From positions 1 to 27,441 of the forward strand of contig JANYIK010000077.1 of NCBI GenBank assembly GCA_025362115.1: 27,441 bases of DNA, written 5' to 3'. Each line of letters opens with the position of its first letter. The first letter of the stretch is position 1. The position numbers and the translations under genes are program-made. This stretch comes from Methylophilaceae bacterium (GTDB taxonomy: Bacteria > Pseudomonadota > Gammaproteobacteria > Burkholderiales > Methylophilaceae). Below, one piece after another: positions 14,920 to 22,512 of this stretch. The notes beneath the pieces are model-generated. The model was not told where the DNA came from. It did not search any database and saw nothing but the letters and a program-made list of their open reading frames with translations.

Positions 14920-16629
14920 GTGAATGACGTGAGTAATCAAGACAAAAAAGTAGACAACTTGCAACTCTATACCCAGATTATAGAGAGCAGTGGCGAGGCT
15001 ATTGTCATCACAGATGCAGCCGAGAAAATCATTAGCGTGAATCGCGCTTTTACCCATATCACACAATTTACTGCGGCCGATGTTCTCGGACAGACCCCGC
15101 GTCTGATGCGTTCTGGACGGCATGACAGGCAATTTTTTGAGGAGATGTGGGCATCCATCACGCAAAAGGGTGCTTGGGCGGGCGAAATCTGGAACAGCCG
15201 CAAAGATGGCAGCGCTTATCCGGCTTGGGTTGTGATCCGCGCGGTTAAAGATGACACTGGTAATGTCACGCATTATTTCTCGAGCTTCTCTGACATTAGC
15301 GAGCGTATGTCGGCAGAGGAACGCATACGCCAATTAGCGCTCTACGATTCGCTCACCGGCCTGCCCAATCGTGCCACCTTCTATAGCCTAATCAAGCAAG
15401 CCTTGGTGATTGCCAATCGCGACAACATCACGGGTGGCATCATGTTCATAGACCTGGATCGCTTCAAGAATATCAATGATAGCCTTGGTCATGGCGCTGG
15501 TGATGAGCTGATTCGTAGGGTATCGGCGAGGCTCAAAACCTGTTTGCGTTCGTCGGATGTGATCGCGCGCTTGGGCGGTGATGAATTTGTGGTGAGCTTG
15601 TTTGACATTAAGACTGCTGCGGATGCGGCCATTGTCGCCAAAAAGATGTTGGCAACATTCGCCACACCTTTCCTGATAGAGGGGCATGAGATCTCCATTT
15701 CGGCCAGTATAGGCATTAGTGTGTACCCTGATGACAGCGTTGATTTGGATAATCTAATCAAATTTGCCGATATCGCCATGTATCGCGCTAAAGACAGAGG
15801 CAGAAACACTTATTTGTTCTATGCCAACGACATGAATGTGCGCTCCTTAGATAAATTGCAGATGGAAAGCGACTTACGTCGTGCACTGGATAGAAGGGAA
15901 CTGTTGCTACACTACCAGCCACAAGCCAATATTCATACTGGGGAGATGACGGGCGCAGAAGTGCTAGTTCGTTGGCAACATCCAGAAAAAGGCATGGTGG
16001 CTCCCGGGCAATTCATCCCTTTAGCAGAAGAAACTGGGTTGGTTGTAAGTATAGGTCACTGGGTGCTGGATCAGGCGGTAGCGCAGAACAAAGCTTGGCA
16101 GAAGCAAGACTTGCCAGTGGTTAAGCTGGCGGTCAATGTGGCGGCGCAGCAATTCCATCCGGATCTGGTGAATGAAGTATCGGCCGTGCTGAAGGAACAT
16201 GAACTAGCAAACGAGTTTCTGGAGTTGGAAATCACCGAAAGCATGGTGATGAACAATGCTGAGCAAGTGATCGAGATGTTAAAAGAGATGGAAAAGTTGG
16301 GCGTGAGGATGTCGTTGGATGACTTCGGTACTGGCTATTCATCCTTATCCTATCTTAAGCGTTTTCCCATACACAAATTAAAGGTAGACCAATCTTTCGT
16401 ACGTGGTATTCCAAGCGATGAAAATGACGTAGCCATCACCCGTGCCATTATTGGCATGGGCAAGAGTTTGGGCTTAAAAGTGATTGCTGAGGGAGTAGAA
16501 ACGCGCGAACAGTTAGAGTTTTTACGTGCTGAAGGTTGTGACGAAATACAAGGATATTTGTTCAGTCGCCCCGTGCCTGCGAGTGAGTTCGTCAAGCTGT
16601 TGGATAAAGACTACCGTTTTCCAGCTTAG
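14920..16629 (+). CDS. PAS-GGDEF-EAL cyclic-di-GMP signalling protein
   Basis: A bifunctional-type c-di-GMP protein with no membrane segment. Order: PAS domain (first about 125 residues, IIESSGEAIVITDAAEKIIS), GGDEF domain with intact ARLGGDEFVV, then EAL domain. The catalytic loop motif reads EVL rather than EAL (GAEVLVRWQHP). The remaining phosphodiesterase residues look complete: LAVNVAAQQF, LEITES, DDFGTGYSS, KLKVDQSFV and EGVET. Both synthesis and breakdown are therefore possible. I choose GTG 14920 because AAAGG lies nine bases upstream, giving 569 residues; GTG 14896 (eight codons earlier) has no ribosome site. It is separate from der by 66 bases and convergent with the methyltransferase gene. 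Confidence 0.93.
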   Translation: MNDVSNQDKKVDNLQLYTQIIESSGEAIVITDAAEKIISVNRAFTHITQFTAADVLGQTPRLMRSGRHDRQFFEEMWASITQKGAWAGEIWNSRKDGSAYPAWVVIRAVKDDTGNVTHYFSSFSDISERMSAEERIRQLALYDSLTGLPNRATFYSLIKQALVIANRDNITGGIMFIDLDRFKNINDSLGHGAGDELIRRVSARLKTCLRSSDVIARLGGDEFVVSLFDIKTAADAAIVAKKMLATFATPFLIEGHEISISASIGISVYPDDSVDLDNLIKFADIAMYRAKDRGRNTYLFYANDMNVRSLDKLQMESDLRRALDRRELLLHYQPQANIHTGEMTGAEVLVRWQHPEKGMVAPGQFIPLAEETGLVVSIGHWVLDQAVAQNKAWQKQDLPVVKLAVNVAAQQFHPDLVNEVSAVLKEHELANEFLELEITESMVMNNAEQVIEMLKEMEKLGVRMSLDDFGTGYSSLSYLKRFPIHKLKVDQSFVRGIPSDENDVAITRAIIGMGKSLGLKVIAEGVETREQLEFLRAEGCDEIQGYLFSRPVPASEFVKLLDKDYRFPA

Positions 16630-16644
16630 AGTTTTCTCTTCATA

Positions 16645-17493
16645 TTAGCGCTTCAATATTTTCTCGACAGCTTGAAAGTCATTGGGTACCAGATTTAATT
16701 GACTTTCAAAACTTGCTTGATGTTCCTCAAAAGTAAGCGCCATAAATTTCTCGACAATTTCTGCATAGCAGTCGCTGAGAATCGTGGAATGACAATCCAA
16801 ATTTGCAACAACTGCAAGGCCACTAGGGTATGTAGGAATTGTGAATAACTGCAAGTCAGGACGATATTGGCGCAGAATTAAAATTACCTTCCATGTATCG
16901 CCCAACCATAAAACACTTTTTCTTTCTCTACTTGCTGTTATTGGGCTCACGGGGAAAATATCGTGAAAAATCGTCAATGAGTTTTCGTCACTATAGCGTT
17001 CTACATTGATGAAATCAGTCAAGGTCTGATCAAAAGTATGTAAGCCATCAATAAATGCCAAATCTATGGCATCAGCCTGCATTACCTCGCGTAAATCATG
17101 CGTCGCAAAAAAGTCATTACTAGTTTCTCGGAATAATTTATTCCAAGTCTGCTGGGTATAAACAATATTGAATTCTGGATCTATGCCAATTACCTTGGTT
17201 GGGGGTTTTGCAAGGCGTATGGAATTGCCAGTTTCAACGCCAATTTCAAGGTAGGTTGTTGGCTGCCTAACAAGATGAAACCACTCTAACCATTCCAAAT
17301 AAAGCCTTCCTGGAAAGCGCTGCTGAGCGGCTGTCATATGAAGTCGAAACTCTATTTGCTGTAGTAAGTTCAGAGCGTCTGCATGTTGGGGGCTAAGCAG
17401 TAATATTTGTTGGCACGCTTGCCTTGCAGAGTCTAACTGGTCGCTATTGGCAAGCTGCAAGGCATTTTGCAATGCCTGATCAATTCCCGTCAT
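16645..17493 (-). CDS. TPR-containing class I SAM-dependent methyltransferase, function unknown
   Basis: A 282-residue protein. The first about 50 residues look like a TPR unit (ALQLANSDQLDSARQACQQI). Then comes a Rossmann methyltransferase domain: motif I YLEIGVETGNS, acidic end of strand 2 in VIGIDPE, and IDLAFIDGLHTFDQTL with IFHDIFP, as in the Methyltransf_24-type family. The substrate cannot be told; glycan or surface-polymer methylation is a common role of such proteins. The gene is clearly AT-richer than its neighbours: my hand count over 16801-16980 gives 72 of 180 G+C (40%), while 19141-19200 in rluD gives 39 of 60. That suggests transfer from another source. It lies downstream of bamD on the same strand with a 58-base gap and may be co-transcribed. 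Confidence 0.8.
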   Translation of the reverse strand: MTGIDQALQNALQLANSDQLDSARQACQQILLLSPQHADALNLLQQIEFRLHMTAAQQRFPGRLYLEWLEWFHLVRQPTTYLEIGVETGNSIRLAKPPTKVIGIDPEFNIVYTQQTWNKLFRETSNDFFATHDLREVMQADAIDLAFIDGLHTFDQTLTDFINVERYSDENSLTIFHDIFPVSPITASRERKSVLWLGDTWKVILILRQYRPDLQLFTIPTYPSGLAVVANLDCHSTILSDCYAEIVEKFMALTFEEHQASFESQLNLVPNDFQAVEKILKR

Positions 17494-17551
17494 GATTTTT
17501 AGCCCAATTTAAGCGCTGATTTGAAAAAGTATGAAATAGGGTGGGAGAAAA

Positions 17552-18379
17552 CTATTTGTTTGCAAACCATCCATCCCAGAATTCCCACCAAGCTTTTTTG
17601 TCTTTCGGCGCTTCACCGGTCAGGAAGTAGCTTTTTGGGAAATTGGCCTTGAGTACGCGTAAGGTGTCTTGCTGGTAATCTTCCAAGCCCAATGATTCAT
17701 AAGCGCTCACCAAAATGATGAGCGCCTCTTCTTGCGATGGTGTTTCTGGGTATTTTTCAATCACGTATTTGCAACGGTTGGCTGCCGCCAAGAATGCACC
17801 GCGCTTCATATAATAGCGCGCTACATGCAGTTCATTCTCGGCGAGATTGTTGACCAAGTAGCCCATGCGTTGAATGGCATCCTTGGCATACTTGCTCTCC
17901 GGAAAGCGCGTTACCAAATCTTTGAAAGAGGCGAAAGATTCGCGCTGCGCTTTGGGGTCACGGTCGCTGATTTCCTGGTCTACTAGCTTTTCTACGACGC
18001 CACGTTCGTTAAAAGTAGCTAAACCCTTGAGGTAGTAGGCGTAGTCCACGTTAGGGTGATGTGGGTGTAGCTTGATGAAGCGTTCGGCCGCGCCAACAGC
18101 CGCCGCAGGGTCTGGTTTTTTGTAGTAGGCGTAGGCGATGTCTAGCTGTGATTGAGTGGCGTATTTGCCGTGCGGAAAGCGCACTTCGACGATTTGATAA
18201 TACTTGATGGCTTTTTCGTAGTCGCGGTGGCGCATGGCATCTTCGCCTGCGTCATGGATTTTTTGCGGCCCCCAGCCCTTGGTTTCATCCAATTCGCTAG
18301 GTTCACCGAAAATGGCGCAGCCGGAGAAGAAAAATAGGCAAAACAGGGAAAGAAGTGCTAACGATATGCGGCGATTCAT
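17552..18379 (-). CDS. bamD: Outer membrane protein assembly factor BamD (lipoprotein)
   Basis: BamD is the essential lipoprotein partner of BamA in the outer-membrane BAM complex. The signal peptide ends in the lipobox FSGC with Cys21. It is followed by TPR-like repeats: MRHRDYEKAIKYYQIVEVRFP, YAYYKKPDPAAAVGAAERFI, SFASFKDLVTRFPESKYAKD and ANRCKYVIEKYPETPSQEEA. The 275 residues compare with 245 in E. coli; the extra is a C-terminal WWEFWDGW tail. It is divergent from rluD with only 41 bases between starts, the conserved arrangement in proteobacteria. A TATAAT for it lies at 18410-18415. Confidence 0.96.
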   Translation of the reverse strand: MNRRISLALLSLFCLFFFSGCAIFGEPSELDETKGWGPQKIHDAGEDAMRHRDYEKAIKYYQIVEVRFPHGKYATQSQLDIAYAYYKKPDPAAAVGAAERFIKLHPHHPNVDYAYYLKGLATFNERGVVEKLVDQEISDRDPKAQRESFASFKDLVTRFPESKYAKDAIQRMGYLVNNLAENELHVARYYMKRGAFLAAANRCKYVIEKYPETPSQEEALIILVSAYESLGLEDYQQDTLRVLKANFPKSYFLTGEAPKDKKAWWEFWDGWFANK

Positions 18380-18409
18380 AGATACAATCCAAGGCTTAAA
18401 TTCTGAACG

Positions 18410-18415
18410 ATTATA
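18410..18415 (-). promoter_or_regulatory. Candidate -10 element for bamD
   Basis: On the minus strand this is TATAAT, about 30 bases before the bamD start; the -35 would fall inside the first codons of rluD and matches poorly. The same spot reads TATAAC on the plus strand (18412-18417), three bases before the rluD ATG. Confidence 0.4.
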
Positions 18416-18420
18416 ACCGA

Positions 18421-19491
18421 ATGTCCGATACTCATAACGCTATCAGCTTAACCATTCCGCCAGATTGTGCCGGTTTACGGCTGGATCAAGCACTTGCCAA
18501 GATGATGCCTGAGTATTCGCGTAGCCGTTTGCAGGCATGGATTAAGGCTGGGTTGGTGCAGTTGTCAGGTAACCCTGGTGATACCAAGTCCAAGGTGTGG
18601 GGAGGTGAGTTGGTCGTGGTAGAAGCTCAGCCCTCCGCAGAAGAGTCTGCCTTTAAGGCTGAAAATATCGCGCTCAACATTGTGTATGAAGATGAGCATA
18701 TTCTAGTCATAGACAAGCCTGCGGGTTTGGTAGTGCATCCCGCCGCAGGCAACTGGAGCGGGACTTTGTTGAATGCTTTGCTGCATTATCTGCCGCAGAT
18801 AGAAAGTGTGCCGCGCGCAGGCATCGTGCATAGGCTGGATAAGGAAACCAGCGGCTTACTGGTGGTCGCCAAGACTATCACCGCGCAGACCGATTTGGTG
18901 CGGCAGCTACAAGCGCGTACCGTTAAACGAGAATACCGTGCCATCGTGTGGGGTGTGGTGCATGGCAAGGGCAAGGTTAACGCGCCCATAGGTCGTAACC
19001 CGCACGACAGGCTGAAAATGGCCGTGGTTAAGCATTTCGGCAAACCAGCGGTGACTCATTTTGAGGCCTTAGAGCATTTTTCTCATCACAGCTATGTGCG
19101 TTGTTTACTTGAAACCGGTCGCACCCATCAAATTCGTGTGCACATGCAGTCCATCAAAGCGCCGCTGGTGGGCGATCCGGTGTATGGACCGCGGGGTGGT
19201 ATCGTGCCAGGGGTGAAAATTGATGCTCAGCTAGAAGATGCATTGAGGGCATTCCCACGCCAGGCCTTGCATGCGGCACGTTTGGGCTTGATCCATCCGG
19301 CGATGGGTGAATTTATGCAGTGGCGCTCCGAATTGCCTGAGGATATGAAGGGCTTGCTGGCGACTTTGCGCGAGGAGGCACGTCTGGCAGTGTTGGCAGG
19401 GACTGACGAAGCGGACGAGCAGTGGTGGGGTGAAGGTTTACAAGAAGACGCAGACTTGGAGGATGAAGAGGATTGGGATGATGAAGCGTGA
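18421..19491 (+). CDS. rluD: 23S rRNA pseudouridine synthase RluD
   Basis: RluD makes pseudouridines in helix 69 of 23S rRNA. An S4-like RNA-binding domain (LRLDQALAKMMPEYSRSRLQAWI) opens the protein. The catalytic motif HRLDKETSGLLVVAK carries Asp140, matching the family catalytic Asp. Later come GRTHQIRVHMQ and GDPVYGPRG. At 356 residues it exceeds E. coli RluD (326) by a very acidic C-terminal tail rich in Asp, Glu and Trp. The last part overlaps the start of pgeF. No Shine-Dalgarno precedes ATG 18421. The order bamD divergent from rluD-pgeF is as in E. coli. Confidence 0.96.
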   Translation: MSDTHNAISLTIPPDCAGLRLDQALAKMMPEYSRSRLQAWIKAGLVQLSGNPGDTKSKVWGGELVVVEAQPSAEESAFKAENIALNIVYEDEHILVIDKPAGLVVHPAAGNWSGTLLNALLHYLPQIESVPRAGIVHRLDKETSGLLVVAKTITAQTDLVRQLQARTVKREYRAIVWGVVHGKGKVNAPIGRNPHDRLKMAVVKHFGKPAVTHFEALEHFSHHSYVRCLLETGRTHQIRVHMQSIKAPLVGDPVYGPRGGIVPGVKIDAQLEDALRAFPRQALHAARLGLIHPAMGEFMQWRSELPEDMKGLLATLREEARLAVLAGTDEADEQWWGEGLQEDADLEDEEDWDDEA

Positions 19492-20221
19492 GTTAATACC
19501 GGTGGACTGGCCAGCACCTGCCAATGTGCGGTCATTGCAGACCACAAGAGCGGGCGGCTACAGTGTTGCGTCCTATGACAGCCTGAATCTGGGTGATCAC
19601 GTGGGTGATGATGCTTTAACGGTGGCGCGTAATCGCCAGTCCTTGAATGACATTCTCCCCAGCGAACCGGTGTGGTTAGAACAGGTGCACGGTGTGGAAG
19701 TGGTTGTCGCCGAAACTACAAGCTGCCAGCCGCGCGCCGATGCTTGCATCTCCCACACTAAAAACGCTGTGTGCGCCACCATGACGGCGGATTGCTTGCC
19801 GGTGTTACTGTGCGACCAAGCGGGCACGGTGGTGGCTGCTGCTCATGCGGGGTGGCGTGGATTGGCCGATGGCGTGATAGAAACTACGGTAAAGGCGATG
19901 AACGTCACTCCCGGCAGTCTAATGGCTTGGCTAGGGCCTGCCATAGGCCCGCAAGCGTTTGAAGTGGGTGACGATGTGCGTGATGCTTTTATCAGCCACG
20001 ATCCAAAAGCCATCACCGCATTTACTCTTCACCCTTCACCCTTCACATCTAACAAGTATCTCGCCGACATCTACCAGCTCGCCCGCCAACGCCTAAACGC
20101 ATTAGGAATCACCCAACTCTACGGCGGTGGCCTTTGTACCTACACTGACCAAGAACGTTTTTTTTCCTTCCGCCGCGATGGTGCTACAGGTCGCATGGCG
20201 AGCCTAATTTGGCTCGCTTGA
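19481..20221 (+). CDS. pgeF: Peptidoglycan editing factor PgeF (YfiH, laccase-like/multicopper oxidoreductase-related fold)
   Basis: The YfiH/PgeF family carries a Cys/His metal site; members have been linked to peptidoglycan quality control and to purine nucleoside phosphorylase or adenosine deaminase activity. Key pieces: LEQVHGVEV, CATMTADCLPVLLCD, AAAHAGWRGLADGVIE, WLGPAIGPQAFEVG and CTYTDQERFFSFRRDG. ATG 19481 (MKRELIPVDW) has AGAGGA eight bases upstream, giving 246 residues against 243 in E. coli; ATG 19478 is the alternative. It overlaps the rluD end by 11 bases. A heptamer repeat at 20027-20047 encodes LHPSPFT, an insert before the conserved KYLADIYQLARQRL. Confidence 0.93.
   Translation: MKRELIPVDWPAPANVRSLQTTRAGGYSVASYDSLNLGDHVGDDALTVARNRQSLNDILPSEPVWLEQVHGVEVVVAETTSCQPRADACISHTKNAVCATMTADCLPVLLCDQAGTVVAAAHAGWRGLADGVIETTVKAMNVTPGSLMAWLGPAIGPQAFEVGDDVRDAFISHDPKAITAFTLHPSPFTSNKYLADIYQLARQRLNALGITQLYGGGLCTYTDQERFFSFRRDGATGRMASLIWLA
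20027..20047 (+). repeat. Three tandem copies of CTTCACC inside pgeF
   Basis: CTTCACC at 20027-20033 and 20034-20040, then CTTCACA at 20041-20047. The unit is seven bases, so gain or loss of one copy would shift the pgeF frame with about 170 bases of gene remaining. It encodes a loop (LHPSPFT) not otherwise conserved. Confidence 0.75.
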
Positions 20222-20227
20222 CAGCGC

Positions 20228-20236
20228 TGATATACT
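20228..20236 (+). promoter_or_regulatory. Candidate extended -10 before the ZIP transporter gene
   Basis: TGATATACT (TG 20228-20229, TATACT 20231-20236) follows the pgeF stop and precedes ATG 20241 by four bases. TTGGCT at 20209-20214 is a fair -35 at 16 bases. The start of transcription would fall at the tandem ATGs (20241/20244), implying a nearly leaderless message; no Shine-Dalgarno is seen. Confidence 0.4.
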
Positions 20237-20240
20237 GGCG

Positions 20241-21038
20241 ATGATGAATACATTAACCGCAATTATCCTTGCCAGCCTATTCGGCGGCGTTCTCAGTGTG
20301 TTAGCGGCAGCATTTGTGGCTTTCAAAGCACGCACCTCCTGGGTGCCGGTGCTGGTCAGCTACGCTATTGGCGCATTATTGGGGGCGGCTTTTTTGGAAA
20401 TTCTGCCCGAGGCGTTTGAACAAGCCACCAGCCCACAAGTCGCCGCTGCGACAATTCTCGCCGGTATTATGCTATTTTTTATTTTAGAAAAATTGGTGTT
20501 GTGGCGGCATTGCCATGTTGAAGAGTGTGAAGCGCATGCGCCACATGAAGGTCATGCGCATCATGACCATGCTCATGACGGTGGCCGCAGCGGTTTGATG
20601 ATTACCGTGGGCGATACCTTTCACAATTTTGTGGATGGTATTTTGATTGCGGCGGCTTTTCTGGCGGATTTTAAGTTGGGGGTAGTGACGGCCTTGGCCA
20701 TTATTGCTCATGAAATTCCGCAAGAAGTGGGCGATTTCTTGATATTGCTGCATTCTGGCTATACAAAACGCCAAGCTTTGCTACTGAATATACTATCCAG
20801 CTTCGCCACTTTGGTGGGCGGGGCGCTGGCATATTACGCACTGGGTGCGATGCAGGCTTGGGTGCCGTATGTGTTGGGGCTGGCTGCGGCGAGCATGATC
20901 TACGTGGCGGTAGCGGATTTGATTCCAGGTCTGCACAAACGCCCTGAAATACACGCCACCATACAACAGGTGTCACTCATCAGTCTGGGGGTGGCTTCCA
21001 TTTGGATCACCAAGCTGCTGCTGGGAGATTTGGGTTGA
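20241..21038 (+). CDS. ZIP family metal transporter, LIV-1-like
   Basis: ZIP proteins bring zinc or other divalent metals into the cytoplasm. The 265 residues hold about seven to eight hydrophobic helices. Metal-site helices are plain: TVGDTFHNFVDGILIAAAF (helix 4) and IIAHEIPQEVGDFLILLHSG (helix 5). The HEIPQEVGD form is typical of the LIV-1 branch (animal ZIP7/ZIP13-like) rather than ZupT, which has HNIPEG. A histidine-rich cytoplasmic loop at about residues 90-112 has nine His and two Cys and probably binds or senses metal. It starts at ATG 20241 or the adjacent ATG 20244. Its 3' end overlaps the small minus-strand gene by 66 bases. The metal transported cannot be told. Confidence 0.92.
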   Translation: MMNTLTAIILASLFGGVLSVLAAAFVAFKARTSWVPVLVSYAIGALLGAAFLEILPEAFEQATSPQVAAATILAGIMLFFILEKLVLWRHCHVEECEAHAPHEGHAHHDHAHDGGRSGLMITVGDTFHNFVDGILIAAAFLADFKLGVVTALAIIAHEIPQEVGDFLILLHSGYTKRQALLLNILSSFATLVGGALAYYALGAMQAWVPYVLGLAAASMIYVAVADLIPGLHKRPEIHATIQQVSLISLGVASIWITKLLLGDLG

Positions 21039-21197
21039 TTGATTGCGTCTGCGTTGCGGAGTGCCAATAATCCATAACAATAAAGCACAAGGCAAAAGTC
21101 CGTAAAATAGGAACATCATGAAGCCGCCGAACGCGGTTTTTGCTGTGATCGCCATCATCAGCGCCACGAATAACCACCCAATTGCAACGATATACAT
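20973..21197 (-). CDS. Small two-helix inner-membrane protein of unknown function
   Basis: A 74-residue frame beginning MYIVAIGWLFVALMMAITAK, with a second helix FMMFLFYGLLPCALLLWIIG and then a basic turn (TPQRRR) and a polar tail. The two clear membrane helices and a positive loop look like a real protein rather than an antisense shadow. I have an impression of similar short proteins beside betaproteobacterial housekeeping genes, but cannot name a family. The start codon (CAT at 21195-21197 on the plus strand) is one base from the rimO ATG on the other strand, and the tail overlaps the transporter gene. No ribosome binding site is evident. Confidence 0.65.
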   Translation of the reverse strand: MYIVAIGWLFVALMMAITAKTAFGGFMMFLFYGLLPCALLLWIIGTPQRRRNQSTQISQQQLGDPNGSHPQTDE

Positions 21198-21198
21198 A

Positions 21199-22512
21199 AT
21201 GACTATTACTAATCCTCAAGTAGGTTTTGTTTCCCTGGGTTGCCCTAAAGCCTCCTCTGATGCGGAACGTATTCTCACCCAGTTACGTGCCGAAGGCTAC
21301 GAGATTTCCGGCAGTTACCAAGATGCGGATTTGGTGGTGGTAAACACCTGCGGATTTATTGATGCGGCGGTGGAAGAATCACTGGATGCGATTGGAGAAG
21401 CGCTGGCTGAAAACGGCAAGGTGATTGTGACCGGATGTTTAGGCGCAAAAGGGAGTGTGGTCAAGGATGCGCACCCAAGTGTACTCGCGGTTACCGGCCC
21501 ACATGCACTGGATGAAGTGATGGAAGCGGTACACGCGCACCTGCCCAAGCTGCATGACCCCTACATTGATCTAGTGCCACCACAAGGCATACGTTTAACG
21601 CCCAAGCACTACGCCTATCTCAAGATTTCCGAAGGTTGTAACCACCGTTGCACTTTTTGCATCATCCCCAGTATGCGCGGTGATCTGGTCAGCCGCCCGG
21701 TGGGCGACGTAATGAACGAGGCCGAGCGCCTGGTCGAATCTGGCGTGAAGGAGTTATTGGTGATCTCGCAAGATACCAGTGCGTATGGTATTGATACCAA
21801 ATACCGCATGGGTTTCTGGAACGGCCGTCCGCTCAAAACGCGCATGAACGAGCTGGTAGAAGCGTTAGGCTCGCTGGGCGTGTGGGTGCGCCTGCACTAT
21901 GTGTATCCCTATCCACATGTGGATGATGTCATCCCGCTGATGGCGGAAGGCAAGATACTGCCGTATCTGGATATTCCCTTCCAACACGCCAGTCCTAAGA
22001 TACTCAAGGCCATGAAACGCCCCGGCAACATTGAAAACACTCTGGCGCGGATCAAGTCATGGCGCGCAATCTGCCCAGAACTCACTATCCGCAGCACCTT
22101 CATTGCTGGTTTCCCTGGCGAAACCGACGATGATTTTCAGCAATTGCTGGATTTCCTGGAACAAGCCCAACTCGACCGAGTGGGCTGTTTTGCTTATTCC
22201 GCCGTGGATGGCGCGGTCGCCAACAAACTGGCGGGCGCAGTACCAGAATCTCTGAAACAAGAGCGCCTGAGCATCTTTATGGAAACTCAAGCCGACATCA
22301 GCACCGCGCGTCTCGCTCAAAAAATAGATCGCCGTATGACGGTGTTGGTAGACGAAGTGGACGAAGAGGGCGCGGTTGCCCGTAGCGCTGCCGATGCGCC
22401 GGAGATTGATGGGCTGGTATACATCCCGGAAGCTACGCAGCTAGAAGTAGGGCAGTTTGTTGAGGTAAAAATCACTGACGCGGACACCCACGATTTGTGG
22501 GCTGAATTATGA
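21199..22512 (+). CDS. rimO: Ribosomal protein S12 methylthiotransferase RimO
   Basis: RimO is a radical-SAM enzyme that adds a methylthio group to an Asp of ribosomal protein S12. ATG 21199 (MTITNPQVGFVSLGCPKASS) gives 437 residues, close to 441 in E. coli; the frame is open to 21118 but that part lies opposite the small membrane gene and is not family-like. The N-terminal domain carries the second cluster cysteines: LGCPK (Cys15), NTCGF and TGCLG. The radical-SAM motif CNHRCTFC is at Cys147, 151 and 154. A C-terminal TRAM-like domain ends the protein. No Shine-Dalgarno precedes the start. Its stop overlaps the start of the PRMT-like gene (ATGA), so both are probably translated from one message. 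Confidence 0.96.
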   Translation: MTITNPQVGFVSLGCPKASSDAERILTQLRAEGYEISGSYQDADLVVVNTCGFIDAAVEESLDAIGEALAENGKVIVTGCLGAKGSVVKDAHPSVLAVTGPHALDEVMEAVHAHLPKLHDPYIDLVPPQGIRLTPKHYAYLKISEGCNHRCTFCIIPSMRGDLVSRPVGDVMNEAERLVESGVKELLVISQDTSAYGIDTKYRMGFWNGRPLKTRMNELVEALGSLGVWVRLHYVYPYPHVDDVIPLMAEGKILPYLDIPFQHASPKILKAMKRPGNIENTLARIKSWRAICPELTIRSTFIAGFPGETDDDFQQLLDFLEQAQLDRVGCFAYSAVDGAVANKLAGAVPESLKQERLSIFMETQADISTARLAQKIDRRMTVLVDEVDEEGAVARSAADAPEIDGLVYIPEATQLEVGQFVEVKITDADTHDLWAEL

